This document shows positions 5,235-7,050 of a DNA stretch of 7,050 nucleotides, piece by piece (positions within the stretch are counted from its first letter, which is position 1; the number at the start of each line of letters is the position of its first letter). The notes below the pieces were generated by a model that was given only the letters and a program-made list of their open reading frames with translations, was not told the origin of the DNA and did not search any database. This stretch comes from Armatimonadota bacterium. Lineage in GTDB: Bacteria; Armatimonadota; Fimbriimonadia; Fimbriimonadales; Fimbriimonadaceae. The position numbers and the translations under genes are program-made. The stretch is from assembly GCA_023392285.1 (NCBI GenBank), contig JAEVZK010000141.1, forward strand, positions 1 to 7,050. Reading direction: 5' to 3'.

Positions 5235-6089
5235 GTGCTAGCGGAGCTGAAGGAGTTATGGAAATTCCGGGAGCTGCTGTTCACGATGGTTCAGCGCGAT
5301 CTAAAGATTCGCTACAAAAATAGCGCACTGGGGTTTGTTTGGTCACTGCTCAACCCGCTCGTGACCGTGATGGTCATGACGGTCATCTTCCAGTACGTGT
5401 TGGAGAATGAAACTCCGAATCTGAGCGCCTACATCTTGGCGGCGTACCTGCCTTTCATGTTCTTCCAACTTTGTCTGTTGGATTCCGCTCAGACAATTCT
5501 CGCGAACATTCAGCTCATCAAGAAAATCTACTTTCCCCGCGAGATCCTGCCACTGGCAAGCGTGATCAGCAACTTCATCCATTTTGCGCTCGCCTTACTT
5601 GTCTTCTTCGCTTACCTTCTCGTCAACTGGCTGATTCATCCGGGCAAGTTTCCTTTCCATGCTGGAATCGTGTACTTGCCTGTTCTCATGGTAGTCAGCT
5701 TCTGCCTTTGCGTCGGCTGGTCCTTGATCATCAGCGCTGCGAACACGTTCTATGAAGATGTCAAGTACATCGTATCGGTGAGCCTTTATTTGCTATTTTT
5801 CATCTGTCCTGTGATGTATTTTAGCGAACAGGTGTTCTGGGCGAAGGTGAACCAGGAGAACCCGATCTGGTACAAACTGTACAACCTCAATCCGGTGGCG
5901 GTGATGAGTACGGCTTATCGCAAAGTGATCCTGGATCCCCAGCCCGTGACGGTAAACGGAATTTCGCACGATCCAATTGGCTTGTCGTGGAAGCACTTGG
6001 CCTTTGCGACGTGCGTGTCGATCGGGATCATGCTGTTCGGCTATCACCTCTTCAATCGACTGAAGTGGAGGTTCGTCGAACGTCCTTGA
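5235..6089 (+). CDS. ABC-2 type polysaccharide export permease (Wzm/TagG-like)
   Basis: This 284-residue inner-membrane protein is the channel subunit of an ABC exporter for lipid-linked polysaccharide. The N-terminal cytoplasmic helix carries RDLKIRYKNSALGFVWSLLN (21-40), a hallmark of the Wzm/KpsM/TagG family. About six membrane segments are visible near residues 33-54, 65-85, 108-133, 145-168, 178-197 and 254-273. IYFPREILPLASV (98-110) and TFYEDVKYIV (171-180) are the cytoplasmic coupling segments typical of the family. The start is GTG 5235; AGGTAG, overlapping the previous stop codon, lies 9 bases upstream. The TGA overlaps the ATPase TTG, and the two surely form one transporter. The exported glycan, whether O-antigen, capsule or another polymer, cannot be told from the sequence. 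Confidence 0.95.
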   Translation: MLAELKELWKFRELLFTMVQRDLKIRYKNSALGFVWSLLNPLVTVMVMTVIFQYVLENETPNLSAYILAAYLPFMFFQLCLLDSAQTILANIQLIKKIYFPREILPLASVISNFIHFALALLVFFAYLLVNWLIHPGKFPFHAGIVYLPVLMVVSFCLCVGWSLIISAANTFYEDVKYIVSVSLYLLFFICPVMYFSEQVFWAKVNQENPIWYKLYNLNPVAVMSTAYRKVILDPQPVTVNGISHDPIGLSWKHLAFATCVSIGIMLFGYHLFNRLKWRFVERP

Positions 6090-6808
6090 GCGCGATCATT
6101 ATCCGGGATTTGCGCAAGCAGTTCAAGCTGTCCCACTCGGGCGCGGCGGGGCTGAAGAGCGCATTGCTCTGGTGGAAAAAGCGTTCGATCGAGAACCTTG
6201 AGGTACTGCGCGGCATCGACCTGACCGTCGAACCGGGGGAATGCGTTGCCGTTGTCGGCCGAAATGGGGCCGGAAAGAGCACGCTCCTCTCACTCCTTGC
6301 CCGCGTCTATAAGCCAACCAGCGGCCAAGTCTCGGTTGAGGGGCGGATTGCGCCCTTGTTGGAATTGGGAGCGGGCTTTCATCCAGACTTGACCGGCGTC
6401 GAGAACATCTACTTTAACGGCATCATTCTCGGTCTCAGCAGGAGCGAGATCAAGGACCGCACAGATTCCATCATCGCCTTTTCTGAGCTTGAGAAGCATA
6501 TCGATGCGCCCGTGCGCACCTTCTCGAGCGGCATGCTCGCCCGTTTGGGCTTCAGCATCGCCGTGCATGTTGACGCAGAAGTGCTCTTGGTAGATGAGGT
6601 GCTAGCCGTCGGTGACTTTGAATTCCAGCGCAAATGCTTTGCGAAAATCGACGAATTCAAGAAGTCGGGCGGTGCGATTTTGTTCGTATCTCACGAGATG
6701 GACGATGTGCGCCGGGTGGCAACCCGATGCGTCTGGCTAAAAGATGGGCGCATCGAGGCCGAAGGCGACCCCGAAACAATCATTACGCAGTACGAAGCCG
6801 CGAATTAG
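6086..6808 (+). CDS. ABC polysaccharide exporter ATPase (Wzt/TagH-like, short form)
   Basis: This 240-residue ATPase powers the permease encoded just upstream. It has Walker A GRNGAGKST (58-66) with Lys64, the family-typical GAGFHPDLTG (95-104), the signature region TFSSGMLARLGFS (145-157) in the SSGM variant of Wzt/TagH/KpsT proteins, Walker B VLLVDE (166-171) and the H-loop His203 in VSHEMDD. It ends soon after the nucleotide-binding domain, so the C-terminal carbohydrate-binding domain of Wzt proteins that recognise a capped O-antigen is missing. I chose TTG 6086, which forms a TTGA overlap with the permease stop and begins at MSAIIIRDLRKQF as in homologues. The frame is open back to an ATG at 5987, but that extension has no family resemblance. 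GGAGG at 6067-6071 is 14 bases upstream, somewhat far, so coupling with permease translation is likely. Confidence 0.94.
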   Translation: MSAIIIRDLRKQFKLSHSGAAGLKSALLWWKKRSIENLEVLRGIDLTVEPGECVAVVGRNGAGKSTLLSLLARVYKPTSGQVSVEGRIAPLLELGAGFHPDLTGVENIYFNGIILGLSRSEIKDRTDSIIAFSELEKHIDAPVRTFSSGMLARLGFSIAVHVDAEVLLVDEVLAVGDFEFQRKCFAKIDEFKKSGGAILFVSHEMDDVRRVATRCVWLKDGRIEAEGDPETIITQYEAAN

Positions 6809-6811
6809 CAG

Positions 6812-7050
6812 ATGGACGCTTTAATCCAGCGATGGGAAAGGGTGAAAGCATCGGTCGAGGCAGTTGCCTCCCGAGCCGGTCGCGAAGTGACCCTCGTCGC
6901 CATCTCGAAGACCCACTCCGTCGAGGCCATCAGAACCTTGTATGAAGCAGGTCAGCGCCATTTCGGAGAGAGCCGCTTGCAAGAAGCAGTGGGCAAAATC
7001 GAGGTGCTTCCCAATGATATCGTTTGGCACTTTGTCGGGCAGCTGCAAAG
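6812..7050 (+). CDS. YggS/PLPBP-family PLP-binding protein, cut by window end
   Basis: The first 79 codons are present; the usual length is about 230 residues. These cytoplasmic PLP proteins have an alanine-racemase-like barrel, no firmly established enzymatic activity, and keep vitamin B6 pools in balance. VAISKTHS (29-36) contains the PLP-binding Lys33, followed by HFGESRLQEA (50-59), matching the family's FGENRVQEA block, and WHFVGQLQ (72-79), matching WHFIGPLQ. ATG 6812 lies 3 bases after the ATPase stop with no clear Shine-Dalgarno, so it likely depends on translational coupling. The frame is open to the last base. Confidence 0.93.
   Translation, partial: MDALIQRWERVKASVEAVASRAGREVTLVAISKTHSVEAIRTLYEAGQRHFGESRLQEAVGKIEVLPNDIVWHFVGQLQ

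Noticed and set aside
5987..6085. 33-residue N-terminal extension of the ABC ATPase
   Set aside because: It lies inside the permease gene in another frame and does not resemble the family; TTG 6086 gives the expected N-terminus.

Overview
This 7,050-base window is moderately GC-rich bacterial chromosome, densely coding except for one 699-base gap. No RNA gene, CRISPR array, integrase or transposase was recognised. No gene is unique to one phylum. The mix of ATG, GTG and TTG starts, tight gene overlaps, two SD-less starts and a short-form Wzm/Wzt polysaccharide exporter would fit a soil bacterium such as an acidobacterium, but this is a weak inference.

Layout. Bases 1-145 hold no convincing gene; they contain a tiny SD-preceded ORF and two mutually exclusive hairpins on the minus strand. 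A minus-strand pair follows: greA (820-1287) and a lipoprotein of unknown function (146-823), overlapping by ATGA. Divergent from greA, with 26 bases between, is a family 2 glycosyltransferase (1314-2189). It meets tail-to-tail, with zero spacing, a minus-strand cystathionine gamma-synthase/lyase-type PLP enzyme (2190-3401).

Bases 3402-4100 form the most unusual part. They hold a family of short palindromic repeats with CCTCAAGAC/GTCTTGAGG ends, a 21-base tandem repeat array lying between two direct copies of that palindrome, and a 17-base direct repeat whose second copy abuts the next start codon.

From 4101 to the right edge runs a plus-strand operon: SAM-dependent methyltransferase, exported FKBP-fold protein, ABC-2 permease (Wzm-like), ABC ATPase (Wzt-like, without a carbohydrate-binding tail) and the start of a YggS/PLPBP-family PLP protein cut by the window edge. 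Two junctions use the same TTGA stop/start overlap with a TTG start.

Together the glycosyltransferase and the Wzm/Wzt pair point to assembly and export of a cell-surface polysaccharide. The PLP enzymes, GreA and the methyltransferase are housekeeping or accessory. I found no defence system or complete mobile element. The repeat-filled gap is the best candidate for something undescribed.
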